A program made the position numbers and the translations under genes. A stretch of DNA of 64,000 bases from assembly GCA_958450365.1 (NCBI GenBank), contig CAUEEP010000922.1:434001-498000 (forward strand), written 5' to 3'. This document shows positions 49,569 through 64,000 of the stretch, piece by piece. The notes beneath the pieces are model-generated. The model made no database searches. It had not been told where the DNA came from and saw only the letters and a program-made list of their open reading frames with translations. Source of the stretch: Mesorhabditis belari (Eukaryota; Nematoda; Chromadorea; Rhabditida; Rhabditidae). Each line of letters begins with the position of its first letter. Positions within the stretch are counted from its first letter, which is position 1.

Positions 49569-52500
49569 TCAAATGTCAAGCTTAAAAATCTTTATATCGG
49601 ATTTGTCTGATTCTGGTTCTTCTTTGATCATCGTTTTTGAAGGCGGCTCTGTCAATGAAGCATCCAATAAGCATTGCTGATGATATGTCTAAACAAATGT
49701 GCTTGACGTGAGATGATACTACGATCCAAGGTTTAATACAAAATACCCAACCTTTCCATTCACCATAACACAATCTAGTAAGGTCCATTTTTCTTCCTCT
49801 TCATCAAAATCGCGTTTAAACTCGAGTGAACAAGACGCACAACACTAAATAAATACGTATTTAAATTTTGACCAAATAAAACACACCCTTGATTCTGTCT
49901 CAGCGGTGCTCATTTTTTGTACTTTTGGTTGACTTGCTGAAATTTTCATTTTTTTAAAAAAATCATATGATTGCTCATACCAATCTTTGTCTTTTCTTCC
50001 TCTTCTTCCTGGTCCTCCTCTATACCAGTATCCTGAGTCCATGCCTAAAAATAAAATGAAGTGAAAAAAATAAAAATCAAACCACCTTGAGTCCAATTAA
50101 CCACGGACGACTTTTACTAACGTTGTTAAAAAGTCGAAGATTCCTCTTTATGTGCCAATCTTGGTGCTTACGATATCTAAACCCAAAATATTTTATCACA
50201 TCTAAAAAGCTGACTTGTCTCCCTTGAAAACATCTTTGCGCATTCCGCAATGTGGACAGCATTCTCGCTCTTGATGAATACCCGTGATGACAGAATCATA
50301 GCGCCTAAAAAGTATTAAAATCGTGAACAAGTGTAACTGAAAACCTACACTTTAAGCAATTGCAAATTGATTTCCTTGAGACTGGGCGGATTTTTCCGTC
50401 TTTCGATTCCCTTTGCTGTTGGTGGTAATGTTGGCGTAGAATCAATCGGTGGAGAAAGACGTTTGGCCGCTTGACTACTCAGCAAGGTTTTCTTCACACT
50501 ATTCAAAAGAGCAGCCAACGGATCAACTAAACCAAACTATATTTTAATCGTACACACAACAACCTTACCAGACTCTTCCTTTTTGGGCTCAGGTTGTTGA
50601 GGTTGAGCTTTGCGCAATTCCGGAAGAAATCTCGAGAGCTCATAAGATGGCGTGGGTTCAATTTTAACCTAAATTTTTTGCTGTAACACTTGACTTGTTA
50701 TCGAAAGCAACCTCAGGTGGCGGTCCACTCAAACGAATTTCATGTCGTACTCCATTGATCGTAGCAAAGATTGGGGCACCACCAAAAGCGCCCTAAAATT
50801 TTAGTTATGCAGAAGCTGTCAAGAAAAAACAAACTTTAAAGGGAAAATCTCCCATGATAAGCTCTCGAGATGGGGCACCAAAGCGTATTTTATGTTCTTC
50901 GCCATCAATAAAAATTGCCTAAAAATTATAAATCTACATATTATTTGAGAATACAAAAAGTACCTTTGTCTCGTTAAATCCCAGTAGATGAACAACACCG
51001 TCGATTATCACATTCTTAGCCGGCCCAGAAAAGTAGATGCGGTGCGGTAGGCCATTTCTTTCAATCACCGCAGTGTTTTCAACGTAGAACACCTACAAAA
51101 TTTACTATCGAAAATATTTAAACTTTATCCACCTCATGTGCCTTTCCTTCAACAAATATTCTATTGTTCGCAGGCACTCCCTCAAGTTTAACGACATCGT
51201 GTGCGATCACGGGAGCTTGGCGGGATGACGATGCAGTTGGATCGGGTGTGGGTGTTGGAGCCTAAAACAAAGAAGTAAAAAATAAATGTGAAAGTTAGCT
51301 CACCGGATATTGACTGATTTCTGATGGAGGCTTTAATTGGACTGGCACTCTGGCTGGTGCCATGGTTGATGATGGTTGAGCTGGGTGTGTCTAAAACGTT
51401 ATCCATACCCAATAACATACTACTTGTATAAGTATTCAACTGCACAGTAGAAAAAAGCTACATTTATTTGAGCGCCAGTCGGAAAACCAGCTGGTGGCAT
51501 GTTCATGTAGTGAGAAAAGGCAGGCGGCCCTTGTTGATGCTGTTGACTTGGAAAAATGGCTTGTTGAGGCATTTGCTGAGCAAGCGTTTGAGGTGGGACT
51601 GCAAACGCATGAGCTCCAGGAGCCACTGTTGGCACAATGATTGGAGGCGATTGGCTGTTTCTCTAAAAAAGTTGGTAAGTATCCGCCGATGTTAAACTCT
51701 TCAAACCTGTTGAATTCCCATGTCGTTGTTTTCGTTAAAATGCCGCTTACGATGCCTTGATGGTTCCGAAGTATCCATAGGTTCTTTCTTAACCTCTGGA
51801 GTTCTTGTCCGCTTCACAGGGGGCTCACTAAAGTGCATTATTTTTTCGTGTTAAAGGTTTATACTGCTTACTCAACAAAAACCGAAGCTGTTTCCTCCAT
51901 CGGCTCTGTCTTTACTTCTTTCAGAATGGATTTCTAAAAATAAAACTTATAAATATTTTACAAAATCAGAAGTCTTTAGTAAGTGACATACCGGTTTAGA
52001 TGTTTCTTTGGATGTAGAGTTTGAGGGTGGTGGTTGTTTGGGCGGAAGCTTTTGACTCGCAGCGGCGGAAGTTTTCGGCATTGATGTAGTTGGCCTTTTG
52101 ATTGCTGAAGTAGGCGCTGCATTCTCAGGTGGTCGCTGTTGTCCTGATGTTAGAAAGATATTACTCCTGATATTACAAAAAAAACTGCTATTACTTTGCG
52201 GTGGCATTGGACGACTGTTTGGAACAATGAACCTTGGGTTCACGTGTACAGCTCCTTGAGCTGGTTGAGCCGGTGCCTGTTGAGCTCCTCCCCCTGCTGC
52301 AATCGGCCATGCTGGATCGATCTAAGCAATAAAATAAAATGTAAAGCCAAAAACTCAAAAAACCTCTTTGACCGCCATGTCGAGCTCGTACAACTTTGAC
52401 TTGGGAAAAATTTCTCCCCATGTTCTTCGCAAGTTGTACATAGAACCGCGAATCTTTTCATCTCCCTAAAATAAAACGTATTTGCACTTCTACACAAAAG

Positions 52501-53015
52501 TCTTACTGCTTTGAATGTGCTGACAAAACATTTCAGAATGATCCTTTTGAATTCCTTCTTGTAAGTGTCGCCTTTGATGTTTTTGAGAATGCTGTCAGTC
52601 ACATAGAGGATGGGTAGTTTCTGCTCTCGGGAGACCTAAAACACTATTTATAATAGTTTTTGAATAGCACCAGTCAAACTGCACTACTATGCTTGTCAAA
52701 CAGACGCAGGCTGTGCTTGTACAATTGGAGATTAACGTATTAACTCGTTCGACTTAAAATCACCAAATAACTCAAAATCGAGACCGTTCAATTCAGCGTT
52801 ATCGATTCTCAAACTATGGCAAAACCGAACCTGCTCAATTCTCTGCTCGATGACATCGACGATTCCCGGCGCTTCGTCTTGGTTTTCCTCAGCCAGCATT
52901 GTCAGCAAATTGATCCTCATCTTGTTGTTTTCCTTCAATTCTTCAAGCACTTCTCTAAACACAAAAAATAAGCGAAATGGGAACAAAAGATATACCGAAA
53001 TTCACTAGCGGCCAT
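49569..53015 (-). CDS. pcf-11: PCF11, pre-mRNA cleavage complex II / transcription termination factor
   Basis: Binds the Ser2-phosphorylated polymerase II CTD and couples mRNA 3'-end cleavage to termination. Exon 1 (52996-53015) starts MAASEF; the CID follows: EVLEELKENNKMRINLLTML, QDEAPGIVDVIEQRIEQ (to about 52831), VSREQKLPILYVTDSILKNI then CFVSTFKA (52510-52630), and RTWGEIFPKSKLYELDMAV with IDPAWPI, the classic CID end. Next is a Gln/Pro/Ala-rich linker (51300-52300), then repeated NGVRHEIRLSGPPP, DGEEHKIRFGAPSREL, NGLPHRIYFSGPAK and VPANNRIFVEGK elements (about 50680-51200) that match the FEGP-like repeats of metazoan PCF11. The C-terminal zinc-finger regions give CCPHCG (about 50240), DWHIKRNLRLFNNV, WYEQSYDFFK and CCASCSLEF with RDFDEEEEKWTLLDCVMVNG, as in Clp1-binding/zinc regions. 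The tail KEEPESDKSDIKIF ends at TGA 49569-49571. Confidence 0.93.
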
Positions 53016-53758
53016 CTCAATCGTGCAGTCGAATGATTGATTGGCCTGAATTTAAAAGAATCAATAGATAGGTAAGCAGGGAATTAAGCTTTGAAACTTC
53101 AAAAAGTTTTGACGAGAAAAAAGTGACAAATTAAAGGCAAAAACTTTTTACTGTGTAGTGTAATAAATAAAAGTGGTTAAGTGAATATCTAATCTTATCA
53201 AACAAGGCTATTTTACTCTGCTTTAGTCTGCTTAAAGGAAAAGGTTTGAGAGTTGGCTTCTTTTTGAAACTGCGGACGACAAGATCTTTCCACCAATTAT
53301 CACTCAAAAATTTGCCATAACCTTGAAATTACTCAAGGTAATTACATTCTATGAGCCTGCTAGCCAGATTCGTTTTGTTAACACCTCCTTTATTGTTTGC
53401 TTGTCTAATTGACATCAAATTTGCCGCTATCGATCGTTTGGCTGTGATTTCTTGTGCTCTTGAAACATTGCGAGAAACTTTTATTGAACAAAAATAATGA
53501 ATAAAAATGAAACCTTGTAAAAGTTGAATAAAGAAGTCAAAAATAAAAGCTATGACTTCAGAAAAGCGTCGACAGGTGTTTTTGACGGGAAGATTTTCGA
53601 AATTTGTTCGCAATGTTAGGCGCAAGCTTATTCACCGAGTGGAACCTAAATGTAAAGAGTGCATGTAAACGGAATGTCATTTGGCCTGCCCTGTAACGAT
53701 TGTATTTTGTATTCGTGTTTTTATCGGTCTTTCCTATGCCGATTTTCTCTTTTCATGA
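53016..53758. promoter_or_regulatory. Bidirectional intergenic region between pcf-11 and fce-2
   Basis: 743 bp separates two divergent starts, so it should carry both promoters. No consensus box is assigned. A small CCTTGA...TCAAGG hairpin lies at about 53321-53338. Short ORFs here are not credible. Confidence 0.5.
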
Positions 53759-55117
53759 ATGCAGACTCTATGTCATGTGTTTAGGATCGAAGCCTCGTTT
53801 TGTATGGGCTGTCGGATCTCACTACCATTGTCCGCGGCGATCCCCGTCTCATATGTGCTGCTTCTATATGTATTCGATCATGGGGGAATAGACCGAAATG
53901 ATGCGAAATCGGTCAGAAAACGGTAACATGTTTTATTGATTATTTATGAAAAATTAGGTAAGTAAACCCACGCAACGAAAGATATAATTTTTGGTTTAGA
54001 TTTGTTGCCGCCCTTGTCAATAACGTCCTCTCGCTTGGAATCACTTACCATGTATTGTCTCAAACAACAGAAGAACCATTGAGGTTAATGGGCATTCGAC
54101 AAGAGGTTGGACGCGATTTTAGCTTCCAAAAAAATAAGTTTAGGGATTACTCGCCGCTGCATTGATACCAACAGGATTGCTAGGTCTTCTCTACTCTGGA
54201 CAATTCTTAATGATGTATTACGATGGATATCTTCAACAGCTCTTCAGTGGGTTCTCTATCTTTTAAAATTTATTTTGGGACTATAGGCTACACCGCGTTG
54301 AGGAATTCTCTCCAGCAGTGGACTTGGCTTCGTGATGTGATTGTAGTAAGTTATTTTTTTATTTGATTTATAAACTGAATCTTTCAAATGGTTCGAAAGC
54401 TTGGAACTATATACATTTAGGCTCCGGTAACAGAAGAAATTGCATTTCGTGGTTGTGCCGCAGCTTTGATGAGCACTTGTTTGAGTCCAGTACAAACGAT
54501 ATTTATTGGTAAGTTATTTTTATTATATTTCATTTCAACTGGGTTATTTTAAATGAATTTCTTTACTATTTTCCTATTTAGCCCCTTTGAGTTTTTCGCT
54601 CTCTCATCTTCATCATATCGGAGATGATCTACGAAAAGGCGCACCTCTAAAAGTCGCCCTAATGAAGAGAAGTTTATTGATTTTTTAAATTTGTTTAAAG
54701 ATTCTCATTTAGTTTTCCAAAGTGGGTACACTTATATTTTCGGAGCTTATGCGACATTCCTCTTTTTGCGAACAGGTTTGTTTAATTTAATAGAAACAAT
54801 GGAATATAATTTTAGGTCACCTTGTAGCGCCTATCATCACTCATTCATTATGCAACAACCTTGGGTTGCCTTTGCTACAAGAGATTGGTAAGCTTTTAAG
54901 ATTTTTGTAGCAAAGCTCAACTAAAGTTATCTACCAGAATAATTTGGCAATCTTTATAATATTCTTATATTGAGGTAACTACAAACATCGCTATCAAAGG
55001 GTTTCACTCTGGATTGCGTACGTGTTCGGATTTGTTGGATTTGCTGTTCTAGTCGATAAGTGCACTACTCCAAGTTTGTACAATACTTCTTTTCTATCAT
55101 TATTTTCTTTAAAATAA
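53759..55117 (+). CDS. fce-2: CAAX prenyl protease 2 (RCE1)
   Basis: ER-membrane protease that removes the last three residues of prenylated CAAX proteins such as Ras and Rho. Nine exons give 295 aa in frame: 53759-53922, 54000-54105, 54144-54246, 54287-54345, 54421-54508, 54582-54671, 54713-54775, 54816-54887, 54975-55117. The ATG was chosen because the codon before it in frame is a stop (TGA). Several hydrophobic helices are visible (ISLPLSAAIPVSYVLLLYVF, GLLAAALIPTGLLGLLYSG). Active-site motifs of the ABI/CPBP family: VTEEIAFRGC (Glu-Glu and Arg, about residue 148), SLSHLHHIGDD (His) and APIITHSLCNNLG (His/Asn), matching RCE1. The second intron is only 38 bp. Convergent with sgk-1, 222 bp away. 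Confidence 0.92.
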
Positions 55118-55339
55118 TAATTAGTGTATAGTAAATTTTTTTATAGCATTTTGCGTTTACGCTCATATCAATGTTCATATCTGATTTTAGCGGGTTTTTT
55201 GTTCAATTCTTGTCTACACTTGTAATGTGATATTATGTGCTTAAAATACTTAACCTTTGATTTTTTGAAACGATTTTAGGTGATACATAATAAATTTGAA
55301 ATGATTGAAAGAAACAAGAATCAATAATTGCGTTAAATT
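55118..55339. other. Convergent 3' ends of fce-2 and sgk-1
   Basis: 222 bp, AT-rich, with ATAATAAA-like sequence near 55110-55150 and AATAAA at about 55289; 3' UTRs only. Confidence 0.6.
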
Positions 55340-58020
<2,681 letters not shown>

Positions 58021-59965
58021 TTTTCTGAAAATCCCCAAGGGGCAAGTGAAAGTACAAGTGGTATTCTATAAAATTTTAAAAGCTTGATGATTTCAACTTC
58101 ATTATAGTTTGCTCAAAGGGAGTCAGAATTTCGATAAGATTACTCAAGTTTGGGTAAAATGACTTCAACTTAAATGTGCTTTGTGCAGTTGATCATTTGG
58201 TCTTTCACAAAAAGTAGAGATAACAAAAAAAAATGATGAAATTTATCATAAATGGGCAAAAGTAAAAAGGGTTTAACAAGATGTGAGAAGTAAAAGGCAA
58301 TCAAAGAATTGATTTGGATCATCTTTTTAAAATCTACAAACATTTTTACTGTATTTTTCCGCCTTCCTCTAGTAGGACTGTGTCTTTTAGTTTTAAAGTA
58401 AACTCATTTCAATTTGGAAAGTCAAGTCTCAAAGCAGTGACACCATTTGATTTGATTGAGTAATTTGAAGGGTTTTGAAGGATGTATTTCGTCGATCTGG
58501 TACCAGAATCAAATTTATTTGTTTTAAATCATTTTTGACCTAATCCTAGAGTTTAGTGATTGACCCGTAGTCAGGGGGCATCTCAAAATTCAGCAAAGCA
58601 AAAAAAAAATCGAAAACAACAGGTAGCTTGATTTTTGATCTCGAAGAGGCTTGCCCCTTCCCAAAAAAGAGACCCCTTTGCCTCTCCAAAAAAATTCTTG
58701 GCTACAGATCTGTACATAAACCATAAATTATACTAGATCTGGGAGGATGAGTGAATAGATTTGATACCATACTGAGAGTGGCCTTCTACCTTCTACGTTA
58801 TAGTAAGTTCCACAACTTCACGACCGCTAATTAGGTTCTTTATGAGTTGTCAAAGCTGAACTGTCAAAGCTGAACTCTCAAAGCGTTTCCGCAGACAATA
58901 TTTAACCTTTGAAAAACAAATTTGATCAGTCTGATCAACAAATCGGAACTTTTAAATGCAGAAAAAAGTGACTGAATGGAAAGCGCTTCAATTTACTCAT
59001 TTCTGAATCGCAAATCGGGAAACAGGGAATGTGTAGAAAGAAGAAAAGAAGGAAAACGGAATTTTGATAACAGAGAATGAAAAAGAGGGCGAGATGACTG
59101 ATTGTGTTGAATGAAATGGGGGAAATGACTGACCAGATTCACTCCAAATTTTGTCCATTGCTTCTTTTTCTTCACTTCACATCACCAAAGCAAAAGCTTT
59201 CCGCTTCGCGATTGAAAGCGATAAACCGAGATTTGACCCTAAAAATTTTGAGATGAGATGGCAAAATTTGATCGTAAATTTTGATCACAGAATTGTGGTT
59301 GGGTAAAAAGGGTTGAGCTTTTTGGACTTTTTTTTGGACTGGGTCACTTTGATTGTGTACTTTGATTCAGAAAAAATGAGAATTCTAGGCTCAAGTGTGA
59401 AAAAGTTCGATCCTTTTTCAGAATATTTATTCTTTTTATCATTTTTGCATAAAATAATCGTAACACAAATCAAAAATATAGGGAAGTTTTTTTTTGGTAC
59501 ATTCTGAAAGCACAGCTTAATTTATGGGTAAAGTTTCTTGTCAAAAAGAGGAGAAAGATTCACAAAGATGGCCAAATAATGAGCAAACCATGAGTTATAA
59601 TAAAAAATGATAAATCTATAAAATATCAAGTGAAAATCTGGACTAGATATCAAAAAAAAAATTCGATGAGCAGGTGACCAGAAAAAGTTTTTTTTTTTCT
59701 TAAAAATTTTCTGAAATCTTTTCTGAAATTCATTCAAAAGAGCTCACTTTTCGGGCTACCTGAATACCGGTTCCATTCAAAGAAATATAATTTTAAGTTG
59801 TAGCATATTTAAGGTCAAATGTACAGATATTTGAAGGGGTAGATTATGGATAAAACAAATAGATAATCATAAATTATTCGTCGTTTTCCCAAAAAGATTC
59901 AAAGAATCAAGAAAAGTGTAAAAAAAAAATGGCAATTGATTGAGAGTTTTCTTCTATAATTCTTT
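58021..59965. other. Intergenic region between sgk-1 and the Kunitz gene
   Basis: About 1.9 kb, AT-rich, holding the sgk-1 promoter side and the Kunitz gene 3' UTR. ORFs are short and Phe/Lys-rich. No repeat family recognised. Confidence 0.55.
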
Positions 59966-62900
59966 TTAAGTCACATCGAGGCACCGGGATTTGAGCATTT
60001 TTTGATATTTTTGTAGAGATTGAAGGAGCTCATCGACGGAAACGAACCTGGAAATGATAAAATTGGCAAATTTTTATCAGAAATATTTTCCAAAGTCTTA
60101 AAATCTAATATAGTTTATTTAATTTATCTATTTAAAATAAAGAATTCAAAATTGAACGGCACTACTGATCGAACCCGGATCGTGTGGGCCGTAAAGAAGC
60201 GGGCCGCACCACGGCAACAAATGGTGGAACAGCCAGAAAAACCCGCTACCTAGATACCTGTTTATTTCTATACTTACTTTAGCACATGTCGATTCGCAGT
60301 CCTCATAGGAGGCAAAGTTGTTGAGATTTCCACCACAACCGGTGTACTCGAAAGCGATACATTGATTCTGAAAGGAAATGGCATTTAATGGCATTTAATG
60401 GCTGAAAGGAAATGGCAAGTTAAATGGTATTTAATTAAAAATTTTAACTGATATCATCTTGACTGATGTCTTTTTTTGTCTTGGCAAGAAAAGCAAACAA
60501 ACCGTTTGCCTATCGAAAGCGTATCTTGACACTCGATTCGCGCACGCTCCTCGATCGATCGATAGCAAACATAATTCTTCTAAAATATTCAATTTACTTT
60601 CTTAGATTAGCCCCTAAAGATTGCCTTCAAGCAATCCTATATATTTTTCCACCATTTTCCACGGAGATCGGCGTTTGTTATGGAAATCTGAGAACATTTG
60701 AGCTTTCAAAAAAATTCTTTGCATTCATATTTCGTTAGTAAAATCAAATGTGAAATAAAAAAAAAGAGAGAAATTCCCAAAAGGTGAAATTTATTGGATG
60801 AAGGGATATCCAAGCCTGATAAAGCCGTGCCGGGGGAGAGTTATTTGATATTGCAAAGTCTAGAAGGCGGATCGGTTACCGTAGTTTAAATTAAGGCAGT
60901 CGTTAACGGATTACTTGCTACAAGGATTACAGTAGATTGAGATTGAAGATTACGGTAACCAAGCCACCAAATAGAAATTACAGTATCGTGTATGTAGAAG
61001 CTGCATGCAACGAAAAAAAACCTGCAGAAATTTTCCATTTCTGAGTCTTTTCAAAGCAAACAAACCTCAAAAATCGCTTGTCTTGGTTTAAAGCGATTTC
61101 TGTTGTGCAAGGAGAAATGGAAAATTTACTTATAAAAATACATTTTGGTCAAAAAGCAAAAAGAAAAAGATGGGCAAAAGGAAAAACATTGAGATTTTAA
61201 TTGGATAACTGAATACTGACTATTTTTGTGAAACTCGTAGAAATATCTCATAGAGATTACTGTAGGAAAAGCATTTTGGAATCGACCAGCGATTATTAAA
61301 AGAAAAAGATGCTTTAGGAATTGGTGAAAAAGTCTATAAAAAGAAAAGTTTCTTGAGTAATTTGAATGGGGAAGAAGATTTTTGAGTGAATGGGAAATCC
61401 TTGTATCCTTTATCACAACAGATTTCCGTACAATCCGAGAGTGACTCGAAATTGTTCAAATTGCCGCCACAACCCGAGTAACTGAAAGGTTTTAATTCAG
61501 TAGTTCAATTGACCATAATGTGCCTTATCTCATGTACAAAACTACAAAACAACACTTACTAATACTTTGTGCAACTTCCCGTATGTCTATCATACGCAAA
61601 CCGAGTGAGATTCAGCGAGCAGCGGCCGGTTTCGATTGGAAGAATGCAGAATGAGGCTGAAAATTTCTGAATGTATTTCTGGAAAAAAACAAAAATTAAG
61701 ACAAACACCTACTGTAACACCTATCAGACACTCTGACTACAGTAGTCCAAGCTTTGTAGTCAAGGAGTTGCGTAACTATGTTAGCTGAGCCCGTAACTCA
61801 CCCGGATCAGGGCAACACACGGATTTCCCGGTTCTTCTAGTCACATGACAGACGTGATTGATTAGACACGGAATATCGACTCCACATGAAGTGACAACAT
61901 GCGACGATGCTTTTGAATGATTCGAATCAGATCGACCACCGAGGGGAGCCGAATGGGGACGACCATGAGGACAATAGCCTCGAAGACCTGCAGGGAATAG
62001 GTTTTGTTCTGTTTTTTTTGCACAAAAACCTGGACAAGCGATTTGGCATTGATTCTTGCTCATGAAGTTATTCTCATTGCCACCGATTCCTGTGTAATTG
62101 AAAGGAACACACTCATCAGTGACGGTATCATAGAAATATCTCTCCAGTTCAGCATCACCAACACCGGGCATTAACTGAGCGTCGCATGGGTTGCCTGAAT
62201 AATTTGATATTTAAAAACCGTTAGATTAGGTGTTCTAACTTCCACCAACCTTGACTCCGACAACAAACAGTCGTTCGTGGATTAGCTCCCCGATGACAAA
62301 AATATCCAATTGGACACGACGAGATACATTGAACAATTTTTCCCTCTTGAATCAACGGAGTATCGCCACCAAAGCAAACGTTTCCAACTAAAAGGATTGA
62401 TTGATAAAAGATTTACTTTAACTACCTGGTGCACAACTTTCTTCACAGAGGTGCTTTGAGAGGAAGTTGTTCTCATTGCCTTTTGAGCCACGATAAGCAA
62501 ATGGATGACAAGCGCCTTCAGAAGAAGAATAATAGAAACGAGGAAGAGAGAGATTGCCGTGACCCTCATTTAGTGGAGCTTCACAGGGATCCCCTAAAAA
62601 GATTTGGATAATGCATAGTTTCGAAAGACACACATCAATGTACTCACCAAATCTAGCTGGACAACAGACACTGGATCGATTGAATTGTTGATCGCCGGGA
62701 AGACAAAAATAGCCCCGGGGACACGATGGAGAATGAGCGAGTCGCATCGGATCACACCATTGTGGTGAGGTTGATTGATTGTGTTTATCTTGTTCAGATA
62801 ATGCAATCGTTTTCTTCAAAGCTTCTCCATCAAGACACGGATCCGTGAACACTATGAGGTAAAAAAGGGAAATGTGATGAGGTTTCTCATTTCACGCACA

Positions 62901-64000
62901 AAACACTTCAAACAAAAATTTGTCTTTAAAAAAGAACAAGAAATTAGAAGTGCGACATGCGGTTAGTGGAAAGGTATAATTCGTTATGTTTTTCAACTTT
63001 TTGATCTGATCTCCAGCAAACGCCGATCCATCTGTACATTTTGTGTGAAATCAGACCTGGACACGTTCTCTCACATTCGGTTTGTGAGAGGAAATTGTTT
63101 TGATTTCCTCTTTTTCCATTGTACGTGAATGGCTCACATTGTCGATCATCGGGATTGTAGTAGTATCTGAAAAAGAGCAATGGTGCTATGACGAAGAATA
63201 CTGAATTCGTTGCTTACCTTGGAAGTCCAGCAATTCCCGTTCCAGGCGCCAATGGGACCGAGCATGGGTTGGTGGCTAAAATGAGTGAGAATTTCAAAGT
63301 TTTGAGGTGACAACCTATTAGATATTAAATAATTAGCTAAAAAATCTACCTCCCGGACAGCAGACAGTTGTTTCAGGGCTGGCGCCGATGTGACAATAGA
63401 AATTGATTGGGCAAGCATCCTGTAATTGTGTTTTCAGAGCTTGTTCGAAGCTAGAGATAAGCTTATAATGTACCTTATTCGTTGCCGAGCAGAAGAGAAC
63501 TTGCCCGGCAGCGGTGACCGCTGGCTGACCGATGCAAGGGTTGTCGAGGGGTTGACATGATAGTTGGCAAGATCTCTGAACGGATATCATATATCATATA
63601 TTACTAATATATTTAATGATGTAATAGTCACCAGGGTCAAGAAGTTGTTTTGATTTCCTTTCAATCCGTTGTACTTGAAGGGTCGGCAGGTTCTCGACGT
63701 CGAATCGAAATAGTACCTGCAATTTCGATTTGATATGTCGAAAAACTGTTCGATTATCCAGAAAAAGTTATAGATTAGATCTAAAAATATCCCTTACCGA
63801 TCCAAATTGTAATTTCCTTCACCAGTGGACATCGGCAAATTGCAGACATTGGTCGAAGCTGAAAATATTAAGTCTGAAAGTGTGAAATGTCGCTATTTGT
63901 CATGGTTCTATTGAAAAACTCCCTAAATTTACCGATTGACTTACGTTTTGCTTTATTAGAAATGTTTATCGTTTAAATATTTTCATTTTTTAGGCATACT
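59966..64000 (-). CDS. Secreted multi-Kunitz protein with interspersed lustrin-type Cys-rich domains (5' end outside window)
   Basis: Predicted extracellular protein with six Kunitz/BPTI domains in view, alternating with Cys-rich units of the C-P-x-G-x-x-C...CCP type seen in nematode lustrin-like proteins. From the N-terminal side: K1 CNLPMSTGEGNYNLDR with YNGLKGNQNNFLT (63630-63860); spacer with CPINFYCHIG and TTVCCPG; K2 (62990-63280, YYYNPDDRQCEPFTYNGKRG); K3 (62420-62600, FYYSSSEGACHPFAYRGSKG); K4 (62020-62190, YFYDTVTDECVPFNYTGIGG); K5 (61420-61680, CILPIETGRCSLNLTRFAYD and YSGCGGNLNNF); K6 (60503-60579 plus 60258-60368, CLLSIDRGACANRVSRYAFD and YTGCGGNLNNF). The last exon 59966-60047 ends KSRCLDVT then TAA. 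K1-K4 lack the second and fourth cysteines; K5-K6 keep all six. Whether the domains inhibit proteases is not shown. The signal peptide must lie to the right of the window. Confidence 0.88.
60876..60962. repeat. Inverted repeat with GGTTACCGTA ends in a Kunitz-gene intron
   Basis: GGTTACCGTA at 60876 and TACGGTAACC near 60953 are inverted copies; the interior is AT-rich. Possibly a small MITE. Confidence 0.5.

Overview
This is nuclear DNA from a nematode, most likely a free-living rhabditid-type worm; the species cannot be named from the sequence. The evidence is the gene content (orthologs of worm mog-5, uda-1, pcf-11, fce-2 and sgk-1), many short GT-AG introns with TTTTAG or TTTCAG acceptors, start codons placed a few bases after such an acceptor with no coding exon upstream (the usual look of spliced-leader trans-splicing), and AT-rich, polypyrimidine-rich spacers full of small inverted-repeat transposons.

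Layout. 1-3899 (-): 5' two thirds of a DEAH-box splicing helicase (DHX8/PRP22, worm mog-5), cut by the window edge. 6768-10820 (+): a 15-exon ER/Golgi nucleoside diphosphatase (ENTPD5/6, worm uda-1), with tRNA-like sequences in three introns. 10821-31346: about 20.5 kb in which I find no believable gene, only microsatellites, minisatellites, MITEs, short-loop palindromes and two copies of a repeat holding a spliced-leader-like 19-mer. 31347-37689 (+): a 7-exon, 445-residue protein with two Tyr-rich repeats that I cannot name. 39706-42503 (-): a 13-exon kelch protein (KLHDC3), with a deleted mariner transposon in intron 1. 47459-49038 (-): TFIIH subunit p34 (GTF2H3/Tfb4). 49569-53015 (-): the mRNA 3'-end factor PCF11. 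53759-55117 (+): CAAX prenyl protease RCE1 (fce-2), divergent from pcf-11. 55340-58020 (-): SGK-type AGC kinase with an N-terminal PX-like region. 59966-64000 (-): the 3' part of a large secreted Kunitz/lustrin-type protein that runs off the right edge.

The genes do not form one pathway. Three work on RNA polymerase II transcripts (mog-5 in splicing, GTF2H3 in initiation and repair, PCF11 in termination), and GTF2H3 and pcf-11 are adjacent on one strand. Several gene models were checked by codon arithmetic: joined exons give clean reading frames for uda-1 (477 aa), KLHDC3 (433 aa), fce-2 (295 aa) and the Tyr-repeat protein (445 aa).

I did not find a clearly new biological system. The observations most worth checking are the spliced-leader-like repeat pair, the paired loss of one disulfide in four of six Kunitz domains, the internally deleted mariner with perfect ends, the near-loopless palindromes, and the Tyr-repeat protein.
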